Below, piece by piece: positions 17,726 through 25,934 of a stretch of DNA of 64,000 bases (its first letter is position 1; the number at the start of each line of letters is the position of its first letter). The notes below the pieces were generated by a model that was not told the origin of the DNA, did no database searches, and was given only the letters and a program-made list of their open reading frames with translations. The DNA lies in contig JABDKW010000003.1 of the NCBI GenBank assembly GCA_013002025.1, positions 22,994 to 86,993 on the forward strand, given 5' to 3'. This DNA is from Gammaproteobacteria bacterium. Its GTDB lineage: Bacteria; Pseudomonadota; Gammaproteobacteria; Arenicellales; Arenicellaceae. The position numbers and the translations under genes are program-made.

Positions 17726-19558
17726 TCACCGCAATACCTGTTCGCCCACGATCTTAGCCTGACTCCAGTCGTCACCCTGAGACGCAAAAGTCAGTCTTTT
17801 TCGAATAGTGTCGTCCATTGTATTGGATCGGTAGCGTTGTACGAAACTCACACTAAACCCCGCTTCGCTGGGCTTTACCTGAAAGCTGCTAACGTCCACA
17901 TTAATAAACGCCTTATTGGTCAGCCGCACCCGCCGCTGCTCCAGCCATTGGTCTCGGCTAAGACCAGACGTGGCATAATCGTCGGCGTAGTGATTGACAT
18001 AATCGCTCACCGATTGCCGAGCCCACGCGTCGGCCCAGGACTTGACCAGCGACACAGCAATCGCTTCGTTGCCCTGCTCTTGCTTGGCGGCAGCGGCTCG
18101 GTTAGCTGCCAGCGTCTGCTGGCGCTGTTGTTCTGCCTCTTGCGCGAGAGCAGCAAGTCGGGTCTGTTCTTCTGCGGCGCGTTTTTTAGCCGCTGCCTCG
18201 CGCTCCTGTTGTGCTAGCGATTCGAGGCGCTGCTGCTCCTGCTCTTTAGCCAGTTGCGCGAGCCGAGCTTCCTCTTTTTGCAGGGCCAATTGTTTCTGGC
18301 GTGCTGCTGCTGCCTGTTGCTGACGCAGTTTTGCGTCGGCGTCTTTCTGCTGCAGCGCTAATGTTTGTTGCCGCGCCAACTCCTCGGCACTGGCTCGCTG
18401 CTTTGCCTCGGCTTGCTGTTGACGCTGTAGTGCGAGCTTGGTGGCCTCAGCATCATTGGCCTGTTGGGCCAGTAACTGTTCCCGCTCTTTGCGCCACTCT
18501 TCGGCGCGTGCCCGATCTAGTGCCTGTTGTTCTTCAAGCTCCAACTGACGGGTTTGCATCGCGACCAGCTGTTGTTTCTGCTGCTGCAGCTCTTTTTCCA
18601 GGCGGGCACGTTCGGTTTGCTCTTGCTCTAATCTGGAGCCTAAGTCGGCACGCTCCGCCTCCGCGCGCTGGCTGGCTTCCTGAGCCGCTGACAACAACGC
18701 CATATCTTCTGCTTTGCTGCGCTCATTACTGGCCAGCAAATTCTGATTCACCGCACTCTGCTCATCCAGTTTGCTGCTCAGCGCCAGCAACTCGGATTCG
18801 CTACTTGAGCGGGTTTCCACCAGTTGTTGTTTGACCCCGGCAAGCTCGGCGCTGAGATCCTGTACTTTAGCCCGCTCCGCTTCAACTGCGGCTGCATAGA
18901 CTTCGGCTCGTTGCGCCTGCTCCTGAAACTCTGCCAGTTGCCGCTCCAGTTTTTGAACCAGCGCTAATTGTTGTTGGTCAACACCGATGCTGCGGATCAC
19001 TGGGATGTCGATCGAGGCAACCTCTGCGCCATCCTGCTCCAGCGCCTGATGGTAGGCCTTTGCCGCCAGCGCGCCGAGTACGCCTTGTAAACTCCTGAAC
19101 AATGAGCCGTACTTCTCGTTAGTTATTAATCCATCTACCAATACCTGTTGCGCACGCTCCAGGTTATTTTGCTGGGCGTAGAGCGCGGCCAGATTGAGGT
19201 AGGGTTCGACCAGATACTTTTCTTCGTTGATGAGCTCCTGATACAGGCGTTCCGCCTCGATGTGCTGCCCGGTAGCGGCTAACTCGTTGGCGGTGGCAAA
19301 TTTATCGGTCAGTTGTTGGGTGAGTACCTTGACCGGCCGGGGAGTAAACTCTGTGGTAGGTGATATGCGATGTGTCGGTGCCTCGCTGAGTGGCATGATC
19401 GCAGACTCCATGACGCCATCACCGGCCGCCACGTCGGCCACCAAGCCGTTACTGGGTACACGAGCCTCACCCTCTGAGGGTGAGGCAGGCCAGAACCACC
19501 AGATAGCACCAGCTATCAGGCCCAATGTTATGGCTCTAATTGGAAGTCGATCAATCAT
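17726..19558 (-). CDS. TPR and long coiled-coil protein with C-terminal Cds6-like domain
   Basis: A 610-residue envelope protein. An N-terminal hydrophobic helix (about 8-24) anchors it. Residues ~85-170 look like TPR repeats, then ~190-495 are a very long Gln/Glu/Ala-rich coiled coil with low complexity, and residues ~500-610 hold an NTF2-like domain whose sequence (SWADAWARQS...YVNHYADDY) parallels the C-terminal domain of the L,D-transpeptidase encoded just downstream. The two genes probably form one unit acting on peptidoglycan. The role of the coiled coil is unknown; an N-terminal scaffold across the periplasm is an inference. Coiled-coil low complexity produces spurious long frames on the other strand here. 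Confidence 0.75.
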   Translation of the reverse strand: MIDRLPIRAITLGLIAGAIWWFWPASPSEGEARVPSNGLVADVAAGDGVMESAIMPLSEAPTHRISPTTEFTPRPVKVLTQQLTDKFATANELAATGQHIEAERLYQELINEEKYLVEPYLNLAALYAQQNNLERAQQVLVDGLITNEKYGSLFRSLQGVLGALAAKAYHQALEQDGAEVASIDIPVIRSIGVDQQQLALVQKLERQLAEFQEQAQRAEVYAAAVEAERAKVQDLSAELAGVKQQLVETRSSSESELLALSSKLDEQSAVNQNLLASNERSKAEDMALLSAAQEASQRAEAERADLGSRLEQEQTERARLEKELQQQKQQLVAMQTRQLELEEQQALDRARAEEWRKEREQLLAQQANDAEATKLALQRQQQAEAKQRASAEELARQQTLALQQKDADAKLRQQQAAAARQKQLALQKEEARLAQLAKEQEQQRLESLAQQEREAAAKKRAAEEQTRLAALAQEAEQQRQQTLAANRAAAAKQEQGNEAIAVSLVKSWADAWARQSVSDYVNHYADDYATSGLSRDQWLEQRRVRLTNKAFINVDVSSFQVKPSEAGFSVSFVQRYRSNTMDDTIRKRLTFASQGDDWSQAKIVGEQVLR

Positions 19559-19652
19559 AGTTACTGCATGTAATTACCCGGACACTGTCGCTACCAACAC
19601 GCGCCCTGCCTATAGCTCGCGCCGCGCCGATTACCCAACCCGCAATCGTTAT

Positions 19653-19680
19653 TCTGGCGCAATTTTAAACTATCTGGCGC
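19653..19680. repeat. direct repeat of TCTGGCGC, 20 bp apart
   Basis: TCTGGCGC occurs at 19653-19660 and 19673-19680, about two helical turns apart, in the leader region between polA and the TPR/coiled-coil gene, each copy followed by an AT-rich stretch. It could be a regulator site; the spacing is the only argument. Confidence 0.35.
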
Positions 19681-19741
19681 TAAACTTGCAGTGCACAAAG
19701 GCATTATTCTTTAACCCGCTGATATGCACCATTAATCGCTT

Positions 19742-22450
19742 TTAATGGGCGGCTGACCAATTACTGCCGTGACCCAGGTCAACAATCAATGGCACCGTCA
19801 GCTCTGCGACGTTTTGCATAATGTCCGTAATGGACTCGGAAACCGACTCGCGCTCAAGCTCGGCCACCTCAAACACCAGTTCGTCATGCACTTGCATGAT
19901 CATGGTGACCTCTGGTTTCGCTTCTGCTAACCAGTCGAACACATGGATCATGGCCCGCTTAATAATGTCGGCGGCACTGCCTTGCATAGGCGCGTTAATT
20001 GCGGTGCGCTCAGCGTATTGGCGCACGTTGTGATTACGCGCCTTGATATCTGGCAGGTACAGGCGGCGGCCAAACACAGTCTCCACATAGCCATGTTCAC
20101 GAGCAAACTCGCGGGTCTGCTCCATATAGTCTTTCACGCCAGGATACTGGGCAAAGTATTGGTCAATATATTGCTGCGCTTGCTTGCGCTCCACATTGAG
20201 CTGATTGGCCAGCCCAAAGGCGGACATGCCATAGATCAAACCAAAATTTACCGCCTTGGCATGGCGTCGCTGTTCGCCACTTACGTCATCCAGATCTACC
20301 TCAAATATTTCTGAGGCGGTGGCGCGATGAATGTCCAGACCATGATTGAAAGCATGCAATAAGGTTTCGTCGCCAGACAAATGCGCCATAATGCGCAGTT
20401 CGATTTGCGAATAATCGGCTGCCAAAATACAGCTCCCCGGAGGCGCTATAAACGCATCCCGTACCCGGCGACCCTCTTCGGTTCGAATTGGAATATTTTG
20501 CAGATTGGGGTCACTGGAAGACAAGCGACCGGTGGCCGCCACGGCCTGATGGTAAGAAGTGTGTACCCGACCAGTGCGAGGGTTGATCATGGTTGGGAGT
20601 TTATCGGTGTAAGTCGATTTGAGTTTACCCAGACTACGGTGCTCCAGGATCAGGCGTGGCAATTCGTGCTCCTGCGCCAGCTCCTGCAACACATCTTCGG
20701 CCGTAGAGGGTGCGCCCTTGGGCGTTTTCTTGAGTACCGGCAATTCCATTTGGTCATAAAGAATTTCCTGAATCTGTTTGGGTGATGCCAGATTGAACTC
20801 TTTGCCCGCTACTTCATAAGCGGTTTGCTCAGCCGCCTGCATCGCCATGGCTAGCTGCTGGCTTTGCTGCATCAGCATGGTGTCATCGATTAATACCCCA
20901 GCGCACTCCATCTGTGACAGAACCGGCACCAGCGGCATTTCAATTTCGTGAAACACGCGCTGCAAGGCTGGTGTCTGCATCAGCTTTGGCATTAATGCCT
21001 GGTGCAGGCGTAAGGTGATGTCGGCATCTTCAGCAGCGTAATGGCCGCCCTTATCGACATCAATTTGATTGAAGGTGAGCTGTGCCTTGCCCTTACCCGC
21101 AATCTCAGTGAACGAGACTGGTTTATGCCCGAGATACAACTCCGACAGCGAATCCATATCATGGCGCGTGGCCACGCTATTGATCACGTAGCTCTGCAAC
21201 ATGGTGTCAAAGGTGACGCCCTGCATATGCACGCCGTAATGCCGCATCACACTCATGTCGTACTTGAGATTCTGACCAATCTTAGGCAATTGCGGGTCTT
21301 CCAATAGCGATTTAAGTTGCGCCACTACTGCGTCCCGCGCTAATTGTTGTGGCGCACCATCATAATCATGCGCTATCGGCACATAGGCGGCCTGGCCGGC
21401 GTCGATGGCAAACGACAGGCCGACCAGCTCTGCCTGCTGTGCGTCAACACTGGTGGTCTCGGTGTCGAAGGCAAAGCCCTCGCTGGCCGCCAGCCGCTCG
21501 ACCCAGCTGTCCAGTTGAGACTGCTCCAGAACAATTTCGTACTGGCCCGGTTTGAACTCCGTTGGGGCATCGGCGTGTGCGCTGACTGGAACGTCGGCAC
21601 CCATTTCAGCCAACCATTTTTTAAACTGCAACTCGGTGAAAATTTCCACCAAAGTATCCTGATCGATTGCGCCATTCACTAATTGCTCAGGTGGCAGGTC
21701 CACGTCAAGATCACAGCGGATCGTGACGAGATCGCGGGACAGGGGTATTTGTGGCAAAAACTCTCGCAGGTTCTCACCCACTTTGCCGCCGATATCATCT
21801 GCATTTTCAATGATGGCGTCCAGACTGCCATATTGATCGAGCCACTTAACCGCCGTCTTGGGACCGACTTTGGGCACACCCGGAATATTGTCGGAGCTGT
21901 CGCCCACCAGAGTCAGATAATCGATCATCTGATCCGGACGCACACCGTGTTTTTCTATCACCCCGGCTTCGTCGTATTCAACTTTTTTCATGGTGTCGAT
22001 CAAGTGCACTTTATCGGTCACAATTTGCGCAAGATCTTTATCTCCAGTAGCCACCAGCACAGAATCGTCCTGTTCCGCGACCAGTTTTGCATAAGTGCCA
22101 ATCACATCATCAGCCTCGACCCCGGGCGTGGCAATCAATGGTATACCCATGGCCTTGATTGCCCGGTGCACGTAGTCGATCTGGCTGCGCAGCTCATCTG
22201 GCATGGGTGGGCGGTTAGCTTTGTACTGATCGTAGATATCATGGCGGAAGGTTTTTCCCTTGGCATCGAAAACCGCGACGATATTGGCATCCGGGTACTC
22301 CGTAATGAGGCTTTTGATCATATTGATGGTGCCAAACACTGCGCCGGTGGGTTGGCCCGAAGTGGTCTGCATGCGCTTTAGCTGTGGCACATAAAATGCA
22401 CGGAACAAATATGACGATCCGTCAATCAGTATCAGTTTAGGTTGCTGCAT
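19742..22450 (-). CDS. polA: DNA polymerase I
   Basis: A 902-residue DNA polymerase I with all three activities expected: an N-terminal 5'-3' exonuclease (DGSSYLFRAFY start; GDKDLAQ; GDSSDNIPG), a 3'-5' proofreading domain with an intact first motif (FDTETTS, Asp-x-Glu), and the polymerase core (motif A AADYSQIELRIMAH, O-helix RRHAKAVNFGLIYG, motif C MQVHDELVFE). Length is close to E. coli PolA (928). The start at 22450 (MQQPKL) fits the family; the frame extends 19 codons further upstream but without a family-like sequence. It is divergent to the DUF2782 gene, a known polA neighbour. Confidence 0.98.
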   Translation of the reverse strand: MQQPKLILIDGSSYLFRAFYVPQLKRMQTTSGQPTGAVFGTINMIKSLITEYPDANIVAVFDAKGKTFRHDIYDQYKANRPPMPDELRSQIDYVHRAIKAMGIPLIATPGVEADDVIGTYAKLVAEQDDSVLVATGDKDLAQIVTDKVHLIDTMKKVEYDEAGVIEKHGVRPDQMIDYLTLVGDSSDNIPGVPKVGPKTAVKWLDQYGSLDAIIENADDIGGKVGENLREFLPQIPLSRDLVTIRCDLDVDLPPEQLVNGAIDQDTLVEIFTELQFKKWLAEMGADVPVSAHADAPTEFKPGQYEIVLEQSQLDSWVERLAASEGFAFDTETTSVDAQQAELVGLSFAIDAGQAAYVPIAHDYDGAPQQLARDAVVAQLKSLLEDPQLPKIGQNLKYDMSVMRHYGVHMQGVTFDTMLQSYVINSVATRHDMDSLSELYLGHKPVSFTEIAGKGKAQLTFNQIDVDKGGHYAAEDADITLRLHQALMPKLMQTPALQRVFHEIEMPLVPVLSQMECAGVLIDDTMLMQQSQQLAMAMQAAEQTAYEVAGKEFNLASPKQIQEILYDQMELPVLKKTPKGAPSTAEDVLQELAQEHELPRLILEHRSLGKLKSTYTDKLPTMINPRTGRVHTSYHQAVAATGRLSSSDPNLQNIPIRTEEGRRVRDAFIAPPGSCILAADYSQIELRIMAHLSGDETLLHAFNHGLDIHRATASEIFEVDLDDVSGEQRRHAKAVNFGLIYGMSAFGLANQLNVERKQAQQYIDQYFAQYPGVKDYMEQTREFAREHGYVETVFGRRLYLPDIKARNHNVRQYAERTAINAPMQGSAADIIKRAMIHVFDWLAEAKPEVTMIMQVHDELVFEVAELERESVSESITDIMQNVAELTVPLIVDLGHGSNWSAAH

Positions 22451-22570
22451 GGGGAATAACTTGCGAACGCCTCGCCGCGAGCCGCGTAAACAGGTGCGCC
22501 GGGGCAATTGGAAGTGGTGGTTTATGATACCATGGGCATCAACGCCAGCGCTTGGCTCGAGGTGCCTCAG

Positions 22571-22945
22571 ATGACGAAAATTACACCTGGACTTATCATT
22601 CTGCCATTCCTGTTATTGGTCTGTACACCTGTGCTGGCGCAAAGCACTGCTGCGCCGCCAGCCTTGGGTCAGGAGACTAAAGGTGAGCCGGCTTTGCCTG
22701 AACAAACTACCGACTCTGATGATCCGCAAGAGCAAGCCGCTTCCGGGCCGCTGCGCGCGCTCGGCAAAACCCGTATCACGGAATCAAGAAGAGACAGCGG
22801 TCAGGTCTACGAAATTCAATTGCATCATTCTATGGGCAGCAAACAGTATATTGAAGAGCATGATTCAGATGGCAAGATTGAGTCCACCAATAACGATATT
22901 GAAGAGACGCCTAATTTACCTAAATGGAAAATAGGTTCCTGGTAG
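22571..22945 (+). CDS. DUF2782 family secreted protein
   Basis: A 124-residue protein with an N-terminal signal peptide or anchor (about 8-23, cleavage near VLA-QS). The mature part has a low-complexity Pro/Glu/Asp region then a conserved C-terminal block (a GQVYEIQL strand, TNNDIE and LPKWKIGSW at the end). Such proteins are habitually encoded divergently from polA in Pseudomonas relatives and are called DUF2782. Function unknown. A longer frame from 22508 exists, but the ATG at 22571 opens the signal peptide. Its last 22 nt overlap the start of the next gene. Confidence 0.75.
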   Translation: MTKITPGLIILPFLLLVCTPVLAQSTAAPPALGQETKGEPALPEQTTDSDDPQEQAASGPLRALGKTRITESRRDSGQVYEIQLHHSMGSKQYIEEHDSDGKIESTNNDIEETPNLPKWKIGSW

Positions 22946-23412
22946 GGGCTTTATTGTGGCTCGCCTGCTGGTTGGCCATAACATCTGCTGCTGCCGTACA
23001 ATCTGCAGCCACAACTAAAACGGTGGCCGAGCAAGCTGCTGGTGATCAAGTTCCAGCCTATTCACAGCGCCGCCAAATTCGTTTTTATAAAGCCAACCGG
23101 CAGGGACAAACGACGCGCATCAGCTTCACCGCACGGCGCGCACGGCGCGAAGGCTGCCAGAACTTTTTAAAAAGAACCCGCGTCTTTCAGGCCAACCAAT
23201 ACGGCTTTGCCCAGTGCCGCTTGTATAGCAAGAGGAATTGTCAGGCCGCGTCTATACTCAGCGTCACCCGAGATAAACTGCCGGAGCCGGTAACGGAACT
23301 TAGCCAGGGGTATAGCTGGCATCCGGTTGCTGAACACAAGCGCGGCGCCAAGGTGCGCTCATGGGATTGCTGGGTTAGCGATCCAGCTGTGACCGAACCA
23401 AAAGCCGAGTAG
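22924..23412 (+). CDS. small basic secreted protein with four mature cysteines, unknown function
   Basis: A 162-residue protein with a hydrophobic N-terminus (about 6-24) ending near AAAVQS. The mature part is Arg/Lys-rich (RRARREG) with four cysteines spread through residues 80-150, which could form two disulfides. No recognised family. It overlaps the end of the DUF2782 gene by 22 bp, so translational coupling is likely. It is followed 14 nt later by the convergent zapE gene. Confidence 0.55.
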   Translation: MENRFLVGALLWLACWLAITSAAAVQSAATTKTVAEQAAGDQVPAYSQRRQIRFYKANRQGQTTRISFTARRARREGCQNFLKRTRVFQANQYGFAQCRLYSKRNCQAASILSVTRDKLPEPVTELSQGYSWHPVAEHKRGAKVRSWDCWVSDPAVTEPKAE

Positions 23413-23426
23413 TTTTTGCGCCGCCG

Positions 23427-24563
23427 CTAGACCTTGTGGGACAGCGCCAGATAATCATGGGATTGCATTTCCTGCAAGCGGCTGATGGTGCGCTGAAACT
23501 CGAATGCATTGCGACTGCCGCTATAGATATCGGCGACCGGGGCCGCGGCCGACACAATGAGTTTTACATTATGGTCGTAAAACACATCTATCATGTTGAT
23601 AAAGCGACGTGCCTGATCTTCGGCCAGCCGGTCCATCACCGGCACATGCGATAGCAATATAGAATTGAAGGACATGGCCAGTTCAATATAGTCGTTTTGC
23701 GATCGCGGCCCATCGCACAGTTCCGCAAACTCGAACCAGATAACGCCATCAGCCCGTTTGATGGTTTGCAATTGCCTGCCTTCAATTTCAATGCTGGCCT
23801 TTTCCTTGCCCGCATCCGGTGCCAGGTGATCAAAGTTGTAACGCATGCCCGCCTCGGCATCATCGTTCAATGGCTGGAACCAGGTTTCAGCCTGATCCAG
23901 AAAGCGCAGGCGATAATCGATGCCGGAGTCTAAATTGACCACCTCCGTGTGTTGGTAAATCAACTCAATGGCCGGCAGGAATAAGTCTCGCTGTAACCCC
24001 CCTGCATACAGGTTAACCGGCTCGACGTTTGACGTGGCCACCAGACTAACGCCCTGTTCAAACAGGACGTTCATCAAGCGGGCCAGTATTACCGCATCGG
24101 CAACATCGTTAACAACAAATTCATCAAAACAGAGAATGCGCGTTTGCTCGGCAATACGTTGGCCGATTATTTGCAGAGGGTCTGCCTGTTCATGCAGCTG
24201 TTTTCGGTCATCGTGCACGCGATGCATAAAGCGATGAAAGTGCATACGCATTTTATGCTCAAACGGCAGACAGTCATAAAACATATCGACCAGCCAGGTT
24301 TTACCGCGCCCTACGCCGCCCCAAAAATAAAGTCCCCTCACCGGCTCGATGGCCTTAGCTTTTGTCAGCCCTACCCGTTGCAAAAAAGTAGGCGCAGGTA
24401 GGGGATTGTCAATTAAACGCTGATATAGCCCCTGCAACTCAGTAACCGCCAATTGCTGCCCGGCATCCACCTCGAAATCGCCGCTCTGTAATAGCGCTTC
24501 ATAGCGCTGTTGTGGGCTGAGCGGTGGGCTGAGCGAAGTGGTGCGATGTTGGCTGGGGTCCAT
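23427..24563 (-). CDS. zapE: cell division ATPase ZapE (AFG1-like)
   Basis: A 378-residue soluble P-loop ATPase that associates with the Z-ring in E. coli and helps divisome stability under stress; AFG1 is the mitochondrial relative. The Walker A GGVGRGKT is at 82-89, Walker B RILCFDEF follows at about 140-147, and the RFINMIDVFYD region near the C-terminus is a family hallmark. Length is typical (375). The neighbouring genes give no operon; it is convergent to the small secreted protein gene and divergent to tspO. Confidence 0.93.
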   Translation of the reverse strand: MDPSQHRTTSLSPPLSPQQRYEALLQSGDFEVDAGQQLAVTELQGLYQRLIDNPLPAPTFLQRVGLTKAKAIEPVRGLYFWGGVGRGKTWLVDMFYDCLPFEHKMRMHFHRFMHRVHDDRKQLHEQADPLQIIGQRIAEQTRILCFDEFVVNDVADAVILARLMNVLFEQGVSLVATSNVEPVNLYAGGLQRDLFLPAIELIYQHTEVVNLDSGIDYRLRFLDQAETWFQPLNDDAEAGMRYNFDHLAPDAGKEKASIEIEGRQLQTIKRADGVIWFEFAELCDGPRSQNDYIELAMSFNSILLSHVPVMDRLAEDQARRFINMIDVFYDHNVKLIVSAAAPVADIYSGSRNAFEFQRTISRLQEMQSHDYLALSHKV

Positions 24564-24686
24564 GCTGATGTGATTAGGCCGCTGCGGCTGTAATTATTAT
24601 TGCTGTCATTAAGTTTAACGTATGATCAGCGCAATTGTTTAAAATGAGACTCGCGTCATTCGTTCATCCACATAACTGAGCCCTAT

Positions 24687-25139
24687 ATGACCACTTCAAA
24701 GCGAAATCTGGTTGTCTGCAGTCTTGCTTGCCTGGCGGTATTTTTATTCGGCGGCTTGTTCCAACCGGGCGAGTGGTATGCCGGGCTACGCCGCGCGCCG
24801 TGGACACCACCCGATATCGCTTTTCCGATTGTGTGGGCGCTTCTGTATTGCGCCATCGCCATCGCTGGTTGGCAAATATTCAATAGCGGCCAACGCGCTC
24901 TGCAAGGTTTATGGATAGCACAGTTGCTGGTCAACGGACTTTGGTCCTGGCTATTCTTTGGTCAACATTGGCCGCTGGCCAGCCTGGTTGATATCGTCCT
25001 GCTGGGCGGGCTGGTTTTGGTTCTGATGATTGCCTGTTTTAAGGCAGGATTGCGGCAGGCAGGCTGGCTGCTGCTGCCATATTTGTTGTGGCTGGAATTA
25101 GCGACCACACTGAACGCTTATATAGTGCGCTTTAATTAA
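24687..25139 (+). CDS. tspO: tryptophan-rich sensory protein TspO/MBR family
   Basis: A 150-residue outer or inner membrane protein with five hydrophobic segments, related to the tryptophan-rich sensory protein/translocator protein. Typical signatures WYAGLRRAPWTPP (about 29-41, loop after helix 1) and WSWLFFG (about 86-92) are present. Members bind porphyrins and other tetrapyrroles and, in photosynthetic relatives, tune pigment gene expression with oxygen. Other heme-related genes, such as hemB, are some 13 kb away. Apparently monocistronic. Confidence 0.92.
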   Translation: MTTSKRNLVVCSLACLAVFLFGGLFQPGEWYAGLRRAPWTPPDIAFPIVWALLYCAIAIAGWQIFNSGQRALQGLWIAQLLVNGLWSWLFFGQHWPLASLVDIVLLGGLVLVLMIACFKAGLRQAGWLLLPYLLWLELATTLNAYIVRFN

Positions 25140-25343
25140 TCGGTCTAGCGCTTTGGGCGTGGCAGCAGATTGCGAGTCTAACCATTGCTCAGTGCGAGGG
25201 CATCCTTGCCCTTATTGGTTTTACCTTGGAACCCACCACCATTTGCCAATCACTATACGCAAGGCAAGCGCGCAGCGGATGCCCCCATTAGGGTGAAAAT
25301 CCAAGAGTGAAAAACAGTGTTTGAACAACCGTCTGAGCCAAAT

Positions 25344-25934
25344 CTAATCCGCTTTGGCCACTGAATACACAAACGGTCGAACGCCCAGCTTTTGTAGTCT
25401 ACTCTTGGCGGTTTTAGCTTTTCGCCGATCTGCATAGGGGCCCAGCCGCAGCCGGTAAAAGGTACCTTTACCTTCCACCTCGCGGGCCTGAGTGATGGAC
25501 CGGAAGCCTTTCAGCGCCAGTTTTGCGCGCAGTTCCTCGGCGTCCTGATAGTCACGAAATGAAGCCGCCTGGACATAATAATCGGTGTTTTCATCCGGCC
25601 CTACCGGCACTGAGTCGGGTAGGTCGTCCGGCATGACTTTTTCGATATCACGCAACAGTTCATAAAATTCAAATTCCTTTTCAGTGCTGCGCGTATCAAT
25701 CAGTGCGGCTATTTCCGCATCTTCATCGACCGCTGGTGCCCGTTGCTCGAACAGCGCTCGCAAACCGGCGCCGAATTCGCTGTCACCGCGTTGCGCACCG
25801 TTTATCAGCACGCCCAATAATAGGGCGGACAAGCAGATCACCAACAACAGCCCCCATGGCAATTGCGGCAACCGATTGCCGCCGCGCACCTGCTTGGGTC
25901 GCGCCCTGGGCTTGATACGCCGCGCCTGGGGCAT
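25344..25934 (-). CDS. SPOR-domain membrane protein, FtsN-like
   Basis: A 196-residue bitopic protein: basic cytoplasmic N-terminus, one membrane helix at about residues 26-46 (PWGLLLVICLSALLLGVLI), a periplasmic linker rich in Glu/Asp, and a C-terminal SPOR domain (about 118-194; YYVQAASFRDYQDAEELRAKL and FYRLRLGPYADRRKA), which binds denuded glycan strands at the division septum. The ATG at 25934 overlaps the argS stop by one base (TAATG), so it is coupled to argS, as in priA-argS-SPOR of Pseudomonas. FtsN orthology is plausible but many SPOR proteins look alike. Confidence 0.85.
   Translation of the reverse strand: MPQARRIKPRARPKQVRGGNRLPQLPWGLLLVICLSALLLGVLINGAQRGDSEFGAGLRALFEQRAPAVDEDAEIAALIDTRSTEKEFEFYELLRDIEKVMPDDLPDSVPVGPDENTDYYVQAASFRDYQDAEELRAKLALKGFRSITQAREVEGKGTFYRLRLGPYADRRKAKTAKSRLQKLGVRPFVYSVAKAD

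Noticed and set aside
17618..18834. Long Ala/Ser/Cys-rich frames opposite the coiled-coil gene
   Set aside because: They mirror the Gln/Glu/Ala coiled-coil codons; low complexity, no start signal.
21683..22381. 232-codon frame opposite polA
   Set aside because: Antisense to the exonuclease domain of polA; no motif and no initiation signal. A by-product of GC-rich third positions.
25197..25212. Hairpin AGGGCA/TGCCCT between tspO and the SPOR gene as a terminator
   Set aside because: Only six base pairs and no T-run directly after; possible but too weak to annotate.
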